Positions 25,273 through 37,905 of a stretch of DNA of 64,000 bases are shown here, piece after piece. The notes under the pieces are model-generated. The model saw nothing but the letters and a program-made list of their open reading frames with translations, did no database searches and was not told where the DNA came from. The stretch comes from Dasyornis broadbenti (Eukaryota > Chordata > Aves > Passeriformes > Dasyornithidae). The stretch lies in contig VZRN01011461.1 of NCBI GenBank assembly GCA_013397935.1, positions 1,657,269-1,721,268 of the forward strand, written 5' to 3'. Made by a program: the position numbers and the translations under genes. Within the stretch, counting starts at the first letter, position 1. Every line of letters starts with the position of its first letter.

Positions 25273-28200
25273 CAAGGTTACAGCTCTTTCTAAAGCTCTG
25301 TGTGTGTTTATCAATGATGTTTATTCTGATGTCGCATTTAACGCGCTTCGTTTGCGCTAGGCTCGGTCACCGTGTTGAGGTTGAAAGTCTGTCAGAGTTT
25401 GTTGTTGAACTTGGGGAATGGGTTTTCACTGGTTTTGGAGCCTCGTAGTGAGTGTTGGAGCTTTGTACAACCTGGAGTTTCCTTTTCAACAAAGTGATTA
25501 ATAGCCAGCCCATGAATCACAGCATAAATTTTAATTAAGTCCAATATGGAAAAAACATTGCAAATGAGTGTTTGTAGGCATTCATTTGTGGGGGAAAAGA
25601 AAGCAACCAAAAAACCCAAACCAGGCTTATTTGATTGGTTTTAATGACCTCTGTGTTTTTGACACTTACAAGTAGTTTTAGTAAAAGTATTAATTGAACG
25701 ATCCTGTGCTAAATTTTCTGTGTGGATAAGTATTGTGAAGACTATGTCTGTATTGCTGTATTTTCTAGAGAGCTTGTTTGTGCAACCATTACCCAAGTCG
25801 TGTGTGTGGATCTGTGCTAAACAGAGCAGAAATGATAGACTTTCCTTCTATTTGATTTATATGTGAAGTTCTGAAGTGTCATGAATTATGCAAGAGACTC
25901 CTTGGATGGCTCTACCTTGTAATTTAAGTCACAAATTTCACACATTGATAGTTTAGTGTTTCTGTCTTAATTCTAGAGTGGGGCCCAATATATCCAGTGC
26001 CAAGAGCTGGCAGATTTCTGAGCCATCAGCCAACCCCCTGTGTTACACGTGCAGGATGGAGCACAGAGCAGGCAGTGCTTCAGCATCTCTCGTGGCTGTC
26101 CTCAGCCGTGCCCCATGCCTCAGCTTACCTCCCCTTCCTTCCTGGCACACATCCAGCCTAAAAGGTTTCAGGCATTAGGGCAAGAAGAAAGGGAAAACAC
26201 ATTCCCTTAAATGAGTTGTTCTGAAAATTTATGTTTATTGCCATGCCGCTGACTTCTTTATATGGGTACGAGCAAGAAAGTGAAGCAACACAAAAGCACT
26301 GAAGAACACTCCTTGCTATTATCACAGAGATTTCCTTGTGAATTAGTCACACGCTTTTGTGGTTTATGCAGCAAAATGTTTTGGTCCTTTTATTTTTAAC
26401 TTGGTAACTTTTTATTGCTCTGAATTGCCCTTTCCTCTAGTACTGTAGAAAGTTTAAATTGAAGAGCATCCTATCTGCTTATATCTCATCGTATTCTTTG
26501 CAGCTCTACCGTGTCCCCTCTTATCCTTCTCTTTGCTAAGTTAAATTCCTGCTTCTTTCCAGCTTTTCAAATTTGCTTCCATAATAATTTTTGATTGTTG
26601 TCAAAGTCTTGTCAAATACCACTGTCATTGGTTTAGAGCAGGAATCTTAAGCTGAATAGATACCCCAGAAGAGATTGGATATTGACTAAAAATATAGTCT
26701 TTCCTGCTGTCCCTTTCTTGTTCTTTTTATATTCTGTGGTTTTGCTTGGTTTCTATTGCATTGCTGCACCCTGAACAATCCACTGAGATGCCCAGCTCAG
26801 CCTTTTCATGTTTTGAAATGGTTTCTGTTCAGTTCTGAGGTAAAATACTGACAGTGCTAAAATCAATGGTAAAAGGTCTGTCGATGGGAGTGGGACAGGA
26901 GCTCATCCCTCATCATTTATTGCTTTCAATTGATTGTGTTCCCTCACCCTGTTTTGATTTTTCAGTTTGAAGAAATGTCAGTCACTTTATCAGAGAAGTC
27001 AGGGATGTGTTTTCCCAACATTTTCCATAGCAAGGGCTGGTGAAAAGACATAGTTTGTATTGTCTGCAGTGCCCTTATCTTCTTCAAGTGCTCTATTCGA
27101 TCTCAGCTCTAGCAAATCCAATGATTCCCTGCAAAGTCTCCTGCTTCTGATATGCAAATAGGCTTTATTGTTATTTGGTTTTGTGTCCTTTGCTATCTGC
27201 TTTTTGCCTTCTTAATATCCAGCTTGTATTTTACCTGTGAGACACCTTTTCCCTTCTGTTTCCCCTTGGAGTGAATTTCCATTCTCTGAAGGATAACACT
27301 TCAATTCCACTAACCTGTTATATTCAGGGAATATGGTATAGTTATTTGCTCTTTTTATTATGGATCCTTTCCTTGCATTCTGGTTTCCGTTCTTGCAGAG
27401 GAATGGACAGAACATTTTGAAGTGGCTCCCATGCTGTTCATAAAGAATTAGATTTCCTTCCTTTTGACTTTTTTGAGTGTATTTGAGAAAGTTTTAGCTT
27501 GGTTTGGTTTTTAAAAAGATACTTTTTTATAAATTGCAATGTTCTACTGAAAGTTGTTGATGCTCTGCCTCTCTCTAGAGCAGTACAATGAAAAGGCAGG
27601 TTGCCAAGAAGTGTCTTTATCTGTGGACCTGCACTGACATTCAGCACATTGCTCACCAGTCAGTTTCACAAATTCACAGACAGATATTTTTTGCACAATT
27701 TAATTAGAGGTACCTAGGTTTAAAATCCGTTATGCTGGGTCTCATCAGCCACTGCACTTGGCAAATTGTGGAGACTTTATAAACGGGTATATGCAGATGG
27801 ATCCCAGGCAGGTTTGACATCAGCTTTGTAGCACTGTCATGGCCCAGCTGAGTGCCTCTCCCTGTAGGTTCAATAATACAAGTTTTTATTGTGGAACAGA
27901 GCTTCAATAGCACTGTGTCAACTTTGTGACTCCGTGTGGTCTTTTTTGTTGAAGGACAAAATTTATGTTTCTTTCCAGTTCGTGCTAGCTTTGAGAATAG
28001 CTGATTTCCAGCTGAAGGGTTTTAAGTGGAATTGGTGTGGGGACGAAGGGGCATTTGTTTGGTAGGTTCCAGTGTTTTTACTTGGTTTCCTTTCAGTCAG
28101 CTGTTTATGACATGCATTTGAAAAAGAAATAATCAATTGGCCAATCATTCACAAAAGAATACTCTTGTGATTAATGTGGATCAGACAAGCTGGTAGAGGC

Positions 28201-31200
28201 AAGACCAGTTTTTGAATTTTTTTACGCAAAAATTTATGTGCACATGAAACTGGATACACCACTAAAAATGGATCTTAAAATTTTGAAATGTGAATTTAAG
28301 AACCTGCAGGGCAATTATCTAATTTGTAGAATTACTACCAGAAGTGACTTAATGTCCTCCTTGAAGGACTGAATCCATGCTAAAGTGAGATACATCCCAG
28401 GTTTTCTCTGAATGTCCCAGTTTTTCCTCTTGCCTGAAAGACATGCACTGAAGCTGGAGCTCACACTGGGTCTAGTGCCACCTAAACCCCAATCAAGGTG
28501 TAAATAATAAAAATAAACAGGTTCTGTGCAACTTTTCTTGAATCCTTAACTGCAACACAGAACCACTGCCAGGATTCCCATTCCCTGCAAACTGAACAAA
28601 ATTCCAATAATCGCTTTTATTTCAGGCTTGCAATTTTGTGCAGAGTGCTCTTGTAATTCACGTTCCAAAGTACTTCACGTACTCTTGGTCACGCTCTTGT
28701 ACTTCTAAAAAGTGTCTTTCTCAGTGACCAGTTTTAATCTATTTAGATAAAACAGTGTAACACGGTATTCTGCCAGAGTAAGTGCTGGAACGTGAGGGGC
28801 TTAGATTGTATGTGCAGGGATTGCTAACTCTGTGTTCTGATGCTGTGAGACAGGAGAAGAGGCACGGGATGAAAGGGCAGTAAATGATAAAGGACAGGAT
28901 GGCTTAGCTGAAACAGTATAAAATCATCTGTAGGTAATAAAATACTATCAAAAGCTACTTTGAGTCTTCTCTGAGCAATGTGGTTTTCATCTTTTTGGGT
29001 CCATATGTTTGTCAACTTTGAGCAAGGAAGAAGTGCATCTGAGTAGATGCAAAATCAATAATCCACCAGCAGTGGGTTGTTTAAGTGCTGGTAGACTTTT
29101 GGAGTTGCATAGCATCGAACATGCTTTAAGGCATTAACAAAAATACTAAATGGCTTCTTCCTAGAAGGCTGGATCAATGAAAAGTGTGTTACAAAGTTAT
29201 GCTGAAGGTAACATCTCTGATGATTTTGCAGAGTGGTTTAGAGTGATACATTAAACAGTTATGTGTGTTAAAGTATTTTTAAGTAAGACATTTAGTCATT
29301 TTATGAAGTCACCCTTTACCTGTGTAGTTTAAATGCAAAGTTGTTGTACGTAAATAGTTCTGAGTAAAACTTGTTCAGTTTTTGCCTGTGGTTTTCCTGC
29401 ACAATTTCTGCTGATGACAGCAGCAGATGTGTATGTAAATAAAAAGGGCATTAGCTGGGCATGTGTAAGGGAGCAGGTAATAGTCAGATGTTTCTGGAGT
29501 GTTTCCTGCTGTAAGTGTATTACACTAAAAATGGAAGTGACTGGGATGGCGTGGTAAGAGCTGAGGTTGCAGTAATGCCCTGTGTTTTATGTGTGTCTAC
29601 AGATAATGTGCTGCTGTAAACTTAATCCTACTTTTGCATAAAACCTGTGGTCATTGTGCAGTCTTTCTGTTTTGGACTGAGACTTCACCAGGCTTCAGAA
29701 GCTGAAAAGTTGTGTGATAAGCCATGTATTTGGATGGGAGTTCTTGGGGGAAAACTTTACTTGGAGGAGCGATCCATGCACGGGGCTTTCCTGTCTGAGG
29801 TGTTCAGCACCAGCACCCAGCGTGGCATTAGGGGATGCAGTGCTCTTCAATCTTGTGGAAGATGTGCAGTGCAGAGGTGAGGGTTGTCTCTGGTCTGTGA
29901 AGATGATAATGTGTTTTCCACCTAATTTCACTCTTAGAACAGAATTTCAGCTTGCTTACTACCAAAAGTTCTCCTGTGGTATCCCCTGAATTTGATACTT
30001 CTGTATGAAAAGAATTGATATATTAGATATTGTATCTGTTGTTCCCACTGCCCCGCTTTACCTTGAAATGTTGAACATTCTTTGCAATCTAACGGTCTGT
30101 AAGTTTCATGTTTTCTTTTCTTGGTGTTAATTGTCCAAGTTTGTGCTGTTTTTCAGTCATGCTGCAGAGGCCATCTCTTCATCTGAGGATTTGTGAGGGC
30201 TTAGTGGTGCTCTGGACTGCAAAATTATTTACCATGTTGAACTTGGTTCTTTTGGGGACGTGAGACATGTACAACCTTTGTTGATATTTTTGGGGGTTAG
30301 TGTACCAATTACTGTGTTGTGCTTATGAGGGTAAGAAAGCTGAGAGTACAAAGTATTCATAGTGAAGTCCTTTAGTGTATTGTCTACGCCTGCAGGTGAG
30401 TAGGTTATTAGTACAGTTTTCTGCAGCATATTTCCGGCTTTTATTAGCTCTTTTTCCTGCTCTGTCCTTTATGTAAGTTACTGCTGTAAGTGATTTCCCC
30501 CCTCTAGTTTCTTTCTTTTCTGCCTTGGTTCATCTCCAGGAGATGCAGGGCAGATAACCACGCCAATCCTTTCTCTGCCGAGTGGCACTCTGCTCCCCCT
30601 GCAAAGGAACTGGAATTTTCACCACAAAGCGGCTGTCTTGCAAGTCAGATTTCCCCGTGGGCACTTTTTATTGCCAACTGGTATCAATGACCCAGTTTTT
30701 ATTCTATTTCAATCCCATATTTTTGTCTGTAGATGTTTGCCACCAGTATGCTAGATAGCTGATAATGCTTTGACAACTCTTACAGCAGTGTTTATTCATC
30801 TAAATCATACCCTGCTGGCGCAGGCTATTGTATCAGCATGGTGTGCTATTTCATTTATACTACCTATTATATCTGGTCCCGACTGCTACTTGAAGGAAAT
30901 ATTTCAAGGAGCTTATTTCGAGACCCTGAGTGCTTCAGAGCTGCAGAAGCGAGGAACCCAGTCCAGCTCCTGCTCCACAGTGAAGAGATCAAAACTGACA
31001 TCCCAAATAGATACCACAGTGCTGTGCTGGGGCGGAGAGGCGCGGTAATGACTCCTGATCACAGGCATTATTGCTTCTGAGAGCCTTCCTTGCTGAGAGC
31101 CCCACGTGTGCTCCTGAGCTTGTGCTGAGGAATAGCAGGAACTCCCTGCTCACTGCAGCCCCTCAGAGTGCCAGTGCCAGCTCCAAAATAGCTTCTCCTC

Positions 31201-31540
31201 GAGGATTCACAGAGCCTGACACAGTTTCCTGCGATGCTGTTTGTGGAGTGCCTGTTTGTGTTTCGTTGTTTTGGCTGGGAAGAAGATAAATAACCACCCT
31301 CTTTTTGCTGTGCTGCTGGGTGAACTTGGGCTTTGTGATTCTGTGAGTGGGTATGCGGTGTGAGGAGAGCAGCCTCACCCTGCCAGCTGACTGCACAGGA
31401 GAGTGTCTGGGGCTCTTCTGGGACCTCAGAGGCTGATCTTTGTGATTGACCTATCACCTCAGTTCCTTTCACCTTTTGAGTCTCATCACAGGGAAAGGGT
31501 GAAAATATAATGTTGAAATAGAAGACAGAAAAATGATTAT

Positions 31541-31734
31541 TCTGGTTTTGTCGTTTTGGGGGGTTTTTTGATGGTTTGTTTGGTTTTTGGTTTGGTTTTT
31601 TGTTTTGTTTTGGTTTTGTTCATTTTCTTTTTTATATGTTATGATTTTAACTTCCTTCCCTGATTTTTGTGTGCTTGAACTTGTTTCAGCTTTAAGATTT
31701 CACCTCCTCCACAAAACAAAACAAAACAAAACCC
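31541..31734. repeat. TTTTGG-rich tract with facing CAAAA repeat
   Basis: T/G-rich sequence with TTTGG and TTTTG units runs from 31541 to 31620. At 31711-31734 there is an ACAAA/CAAAA repeat whose reverse complement matches the last part of the T/G tract. The arms lie about 90 bases apart, so the intron RNA could form a long A-U/G-C hairpin. Confidence 0.7.
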
Positions 31735-33613
31735 CACTAACCAAGGATAAAGAGAGCAATTATGCTCTGACATCTTTAGTCATGTTTGCTCAAATAAATT
31801 AGCTGAATGCCTTTGATTACCCTTCTGAATGTTCATCATAGGGCAGACTAATGTTTCTCAGATCACTTCAGCAGGTGATTCCAGCCAGCTCTAAGGCAAC
31901 TCTAAGGGGTCTTTCCAATCACACTGTCAACCAGAGATGGTCATATTACTGCAACTTGAAAAGTTTCTTCTAGAAAGCACTACCAATTAATTTCTAGTCT
32001 GTCAAGTTTAATTGACCAATTAAACAGTTTAAGATTTTCTTCCTGCTTGTCCCTGAAAGAGCTGAGCTAATATTGGTTTTTTGAGTTTTCTTGTACTTTG
32101 TATTGTCTCTTGGGCTCTTTACTTCTCCATACCAATTATTTTACGTGTTACATTATTGACTTTTTCTTCTCTCTGTGCAGTCTAAGTAGCCAAGGCATGC
32201 AAATGCTTTGGCTGCGCTTTGGGTTAATATGTATTGAGAAAAACCATTCTTGTACATTTTGCTGAATACCCTGAGCATAAATTTCAAAGGGGATCTTGGT
32301 GTGATGAAATAACCAGTTTCAACTTCCTTTATATTTGACCTTCTGTATCATTGCTCCACCTTACAAAATGGTAATTAAAATTGATCCTGATGGGGGGATT
32401 TTTTTTTTTTTTTTTTGGTGAACATTAGCTCATTTTCACTAAATGCACGAGCGGCTCTGTCAGGTTAGGTAAGACCAATGGTGTTTTCCATTCTCCTGTA
32501 ATTGACATGCAAATGACTGTTAATGGCTTGCAACTTTATCAGAAATTGTCAATTCCTCTGTTCACCAGCTCTTTGTAATTGCAATAGAAACTTGAGTATT
32601 GCCTGGAGTGCCTTGTGCAGTGCCATGGGAATCTGTTTGTACCTTCTTGGTTTCCAGCAAAATCCTTACCCTGCTCTCCAGCAGAGAGGTCGGAATGCTC
32701 AGGTAGCACAGGCAGCTGCAGAAATGACAAAGTTTGTAGTTAAAAGCTGTGGAAATCATACAGAGAGGCTTCTTCCCTTCTTCCTTAAATCATGACTGAA
32801 TTTCTATTCGTGGGACAGTCTGTGCCTAGAGCTAAACTTGCTCTCCTGCACGACCACATGTGGGTCTCAGCTAAGGATGGCTTAATGGGTTATTATCCCC
32901 CAACCCTGAAAATCCCTTTTTTTTTTTTTTTAAATCCTGTTTATACTCTCAAGTTTCCATTCCTCTCCCACACATCTCTCTCTCCAGCTTTCCCACACAC
33001 CCAGCCACCCACAGAATTACCTTCATTAAATGTTACTCATATGTGGGCTTGCTTACCACTTCTCCCTACTTAACATGTCCCTTTCCAGGGTCAGTGTGAA
33101 AGAGCGGCTTGATTCAAGCATTTACCTGGGCTATCCGTCAGTGTTAGCAGGACAGTAACGAGGCGTGTCCCTCTGTCTTGGCTTAACCCCCGAGCAGGCG
33201 AATCCATCTCTAAGTTTGAAGCTGCTTTATGCTCTACCAGTGACTTGACAGGCGGAGACAGACATTGCAGGCAGAAGCAGACAGAGGAAAATGTCCTTAT
33301 TCACTGGATGTGCACTCAGGGAAGGGTTAGAAGTTCTTTTCAGACTTCACTGGAAAAAGAATTACACTGAGCAAATGCTCTACCATGCACATCACGCTGT
33401 ATTTGGTCTTTCTGTGATATGCCAAGAATCGGTTTAGCATTTTAAATTGTGCAGATCTAGACATTCAGTGGCCAATAAATTATTAATTAATTGTAGAAAT
33501 TCCAGATGAAGGGATAAGACAGTAAGCTGGGTATTTTGAGGGGTTTTTTTCTGTCTTGAATTAATCCTACATGTGTACGGCAATTTCTTTACAAAATTGT
33601 GACGTGCTGTAGT

Positions 33614-33920
33614 GAGTTGACCCCGTCTGGATTCCAAGTGCCCAGCGAAGCCACTCCCTCTCACCTCCGCAGTGGATAGGGCAGAGAAAAGGTGCCGGGT
33701 TGTGGGTTAAGGACCACAGCAAGCAGCAAAAGCAAAAAGTGGAGTGCGCTGATTTATAGATGAAAAGTAACATCAGCTTGAAACTCCCTCCTAGCACCTT
33801 CCAGCCAGATCTGCTGTGGTCTCAGGCCCTCTGAGCTGCATGGTGGGCACTAGAAAGGGCCGGCATGGCTTAGCCCCAGGGGCAACCAAGCCCGCACAGC
33901 CACTCACCAGCTCACACACT
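33614..33920. mobile_element. Probable avian ERV LTR-like remnant
   Basis: Two pieces recall avian endogenous-retrovirus LTR sequences: GTTGACCCCGTCTGGATTCC with GTGCCCAGCGAAGCC near 33616-33655, and GGGGCAACCAAGCCCGCAC with CACTCACCAGCTCAC near 33879-33915. No gag, pol or env reading frame is present and no terminal repeats or target duplication are visible, so it is a short non-functional relic. The family assignment is from memory and tentative. Confidence 0.45.
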
Positions 33921-36900
33921 TGCCACACTTGAATTTTACTTTTGTCATTAAAGGACAACCTTATTGCCTAATATATTGGGAGGGTTTTATACACAAACAT
34001 AAAATAATCGCTTATTTTTTAAAAATAATTTCAAACCTTCCTCTTCCTTTGCTTGCTTTTGCCTGCTTTTAATCTTCGTGCGCATTTCTGTTGTCTTATC
34101 TTCCTTTTCATCTCTACAAGCCTATTCCTTTTTTATAGTCTTTCTTTCATTTTCCGTTTATGTTGTTTTTCAATATATATGTGCATTGTCTCTATTTTCT
34201 GTCTCTTGCCAGCTTTTTCTCACTCCAGTATTATCTTGTAGCTTGCTTTCATTTCCTCCTCCCCTATAGGAGGTACAAAGCTGCCACTGATTTTCATGTG
34301 GCATGGAGAGCAAATGGAATCCCTGAAGGTAATATATAGCTGATGTGAAGAACATACATGAATTCTCTGGTATTTTTGTATCCAAATTGCAGCAACTTGC
34401 TGGTTCTAGATGCTTTTTCAACTGATATCCCACGCAGTTGTGTTGAAGCATCAGCATATTGTGCTGCCTTTTTTGATTTAGAAAAACTTCTCAACAGCTT
34501 TTTAAGAGAGATCCCTTAGGTCTTCTGCTATTCCTGCTTTAAGGGGCTTTTTGCATTTGCTGTTCCAGCGGAGGCCTCTTTAAATCTCACCCACTGAAGC
34601 AGCTGCCACTGCCTCTGGTCTTTTCCCTACCTGGGAAGCTGTCACTGCCTGTGAAATATAATCAGTGTATCCCCAACCACAAACTGAGATGCCCGTTTGA
34701 CATCGGCCTGCAAACAGCAGCAGGACATGGCAGTGCTCCTCAGGTCCTCCCCTGCCCTAGCAACCAGCTCTGCCAAAATTCCTGTGACAGGAGGAAGGCA
34801 GGTCAAAGAGCACCTGTGTGGCAGCTCCTCCTCCTCTGCCTCTGCCTCCAGGTCTGAAAACACCTGCAGGTGTGGTGGGTAGAGAACATCTACGCTCCGT
34901 GGAACACAGCAGCAGAGTGCTTGCCATTGAGGACATCTCAATCTTTATAAACTGATTGCAGACTCTGGGATAAGACTCGCACTGCCTCCCAGCTGCCTTA
35001 TCCCTTCCAAAGTAACAATGGAGGGTGTCTCTTGCTGTGCTCTTTTTGCTTTGGATTGTAATTCAAATACTTTTCCTTTATTCGCTGATTTTTAAAAGGG
35101 AAAAAAAGAAAAAAAGCAGCAGACTGCCGTCTGATTCAATCGAAGAGGAGAGTGTGCTTACAACCAAGTTTTTTTTTTTTTTTTTTCTCTTTGTCTGTGG
35201 GGTTTTTTGTTGCTGTTATAAAAAGTGCGTCAAAAGATGTCAACTATTTAATTTCATAAGGATTCACATGAGTTCCAGCTGTTCCAGAGTAGTATCTAAA
35301 TATTTGATTTGAAAACAAGATGTGTACCAAGGCTGCAACATACTGCTGGCACGATCACCCAGCTAGCCAGGAAGAGCTGAGCCTGCCTGTGCTAATTAGT
35401 GTTTGCAGATGAAGCTCCTCCAGTGGTAGCGAAGTTAAAAAAAAAAAAAAAAAAACCTTGTGGGTTATAAGAACATAATGTGTGAGAAAAGAGATATTGA
35501 CAAAACTTGAAGTATGTGAATTTACTATTTTCACGTTATAACAATGCTGGGATACCTAATTTTGCTTTTCATAAGGATGTGATTTATTTTTTAATATGTT
35601 CATATTGCAAAAGATATTATTGCTGCTATTGTTTAAAGAGATTTATTGCCAAAAATGTGGTTATAAAATGTCAGTTTGTTTAAAATATTTGCAAGTATTA
35701 ATCTTAAAGCTAGAAGATACTCAAAAAGAAATCTTGTGATTTTTCACTTACATGGAAGAAAAATTAGCAGTTTTAGCCAGAGAAATTTGCTTTTAACTTA
35801 TGCATTTACTTGAAAATGTAGCAATTCTGTTGCCTTTTTGCTTAGAGTCCTTATTCTTTCGGTTTCAGGGGTATGGAAATGTTTATTGTGCAGACAAAGA
35901 TGGTTTCTCATGGACACATTACTCTCCATTTCCTTTCTTACATAGTTTACAATTAGAGAGTTGCCAAATTTAGTGAAACAGATGCCAAGTTTCACCTCTG
36001 AATATTTGTATTTCCATGTTCTCATATATAAGCTTCCTTTTTTTCTTCAAAGAAAATCTGACAGGGACAAGTGGCAAAACTATCCCAAGCTAGAGCGGCA
36101 GAAATAACGGAGCTTTATTGTTTATACATGAATGTCACTTTTGACCCCTTTTTAAATACAGAATGTATTCCACTTTTGACAGAGTGTTTGGGAAGCAAAG
36201 GATGTAAAAAAGAAATGAAAACAAGACCAAAAAGTTGGTTTTGAGCAAATTGAAAACTCGCATTTTACAGTAATCCCTTTAAGAGCAGAGTTTATAATGC
36301 ATCACAATCAGTCTAATTGGAGCAGTAACCATATTTGCAAGGTAGACTTTGATTCATTCTTAAAGCACGGCCGTTGTTTCACACTCATGAGCAGCTGATA
36401 GTATATCCCTGTAAATCCATACCACCGGGACGCAATACTTTAGCTCCAAAGTCCTGGTTTGGAGTCCGAGATCAGCCTTGCAAGCACTTCCAGCTGAAAG
36501 GGCTGTGCGCTGGTGCTCGTATTGATGGGACCGAGCTGAGTTGGTGCCGTGTTTGAATCCAGGTGTTGGAAGCTCTGGAGCACTGCAGGCGCCTGCATTG
36601 TGCCATTGCTGAAGTTCACATCCAGGCTGGCAGGAGCTGTACTTGTGAAACGGCTCACACATGCAATAAAAGTACTTTCACACCAGCAGAAAATGTTGCT
36701 ATTGGCTTCTTCCCGTCTCCAGCAAGCGTTTCCAATTTTAGAACTTGCTCTCATTTCTGAGCTGGGCTCCCTCTTCTCTTTTTTTCCCCACTGAGTTGAA
36801 AGCGTTGCACATCCATTCCTTTCATCTCTCTGTTCTCTCTTGAAAGGAACTTGCAGCCATTTCCCGTGTCACTTCTCTTTTTGCATGTACAGCAAAGTCA

Positions 36901-37800
36901 ACTTTCCAAAGATTTTAATGCATTTTAGAGACAAAACATGTTCATTCAAAGGTACCAGCATCTGAATCACTGGTTCTGTTTTGCACTTTCTAATGGAGAG
37001 AGCCACCTTTTAAATCATTTTAGTATTATTGTGCATCAAGAGATGCTTCTGTTTTGAATACAGCTGAAGTTTTTTGCTTTCTTGGGCTTCTCTTCTCTTC
37101 TCTTCCAAACACACACTTTTAGGACAACAAATTTGCTATATCCCAGGCTCCCACATGTCCACCTTAGCCCAGTACATCTAATTTTTCTGCCTGGAAATTT
37201 CATCCAGTTGCAGTTTGAGGATTTGGGATATTTGTCTGGGGTTATTCAAAGTGAAGCTTCCTGAACAGACCAGTGCACACTTAGAAATGTACCGTACACT
37301 CTCTGAGTGCCAGATGATACAGACGAGGTTAATCCTAACCAGGCAAATGTAGCAAGTCTTGTCTGCAAGAAAAATCAGTCATTTTGTGTGTCACGTTTCT
37401 GACTGAGAAACGTGTCAGCCCTCCCAGCCACGCATGCCCTGGCCACCCTCTGTATAAAATTGCTTTCCACTGTCATCAGCTGTTTAATATCTCTGTAGAC
37501 AATGTGTTCAGGTAGCAGGCTGAATCTGCTCTCAGTGTCTCCAGTTTCCTTAACCTAAACACTCATCATGCCTTGCCCCACATTTGAGCAGCTTTCTAAT
37601 TAATTGAATTGTTGATTTGATGTATTTCAGATGCTGATCATTTAGAGCTGCTAAGTTTAGAGCCAGCTACATAGGAGCCATAATTTAGGAACCTGATACT
37701 TTTTATTTTGATTTCACTTACTGTGCCCTATGCTTTAAAGCCTTTTGCCTTCAGCGGGAAGAGAGCTCATATTGCTGAATATTCAAACTTTGTTTTTTTA

Positions 37801-37831
37801 TCTGTCTGTCATCTATCTATCTATCTATCTG

Positions 37832-37866
<35 letters not shown>

Positions 37867-37905
37867 GTCTATCTATCTATCTGTCCATCTGTCTATCTAT
37901 CCATT
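37801..37905. repeat. ATCT/GTCT tetranucleotide microsatellite
   Basis: About 26 units of a TCTA-type repeat with scattered TCTG and TCCA variants. The longest pure block is 37830-37866. Read in one frame it gives a Tyr-Leu-Ser-Ile repeat, which is why a 164-codon ORF crosses it; that ORF is not a gene. Likely length-polymorphic. Confidence 0.97.
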
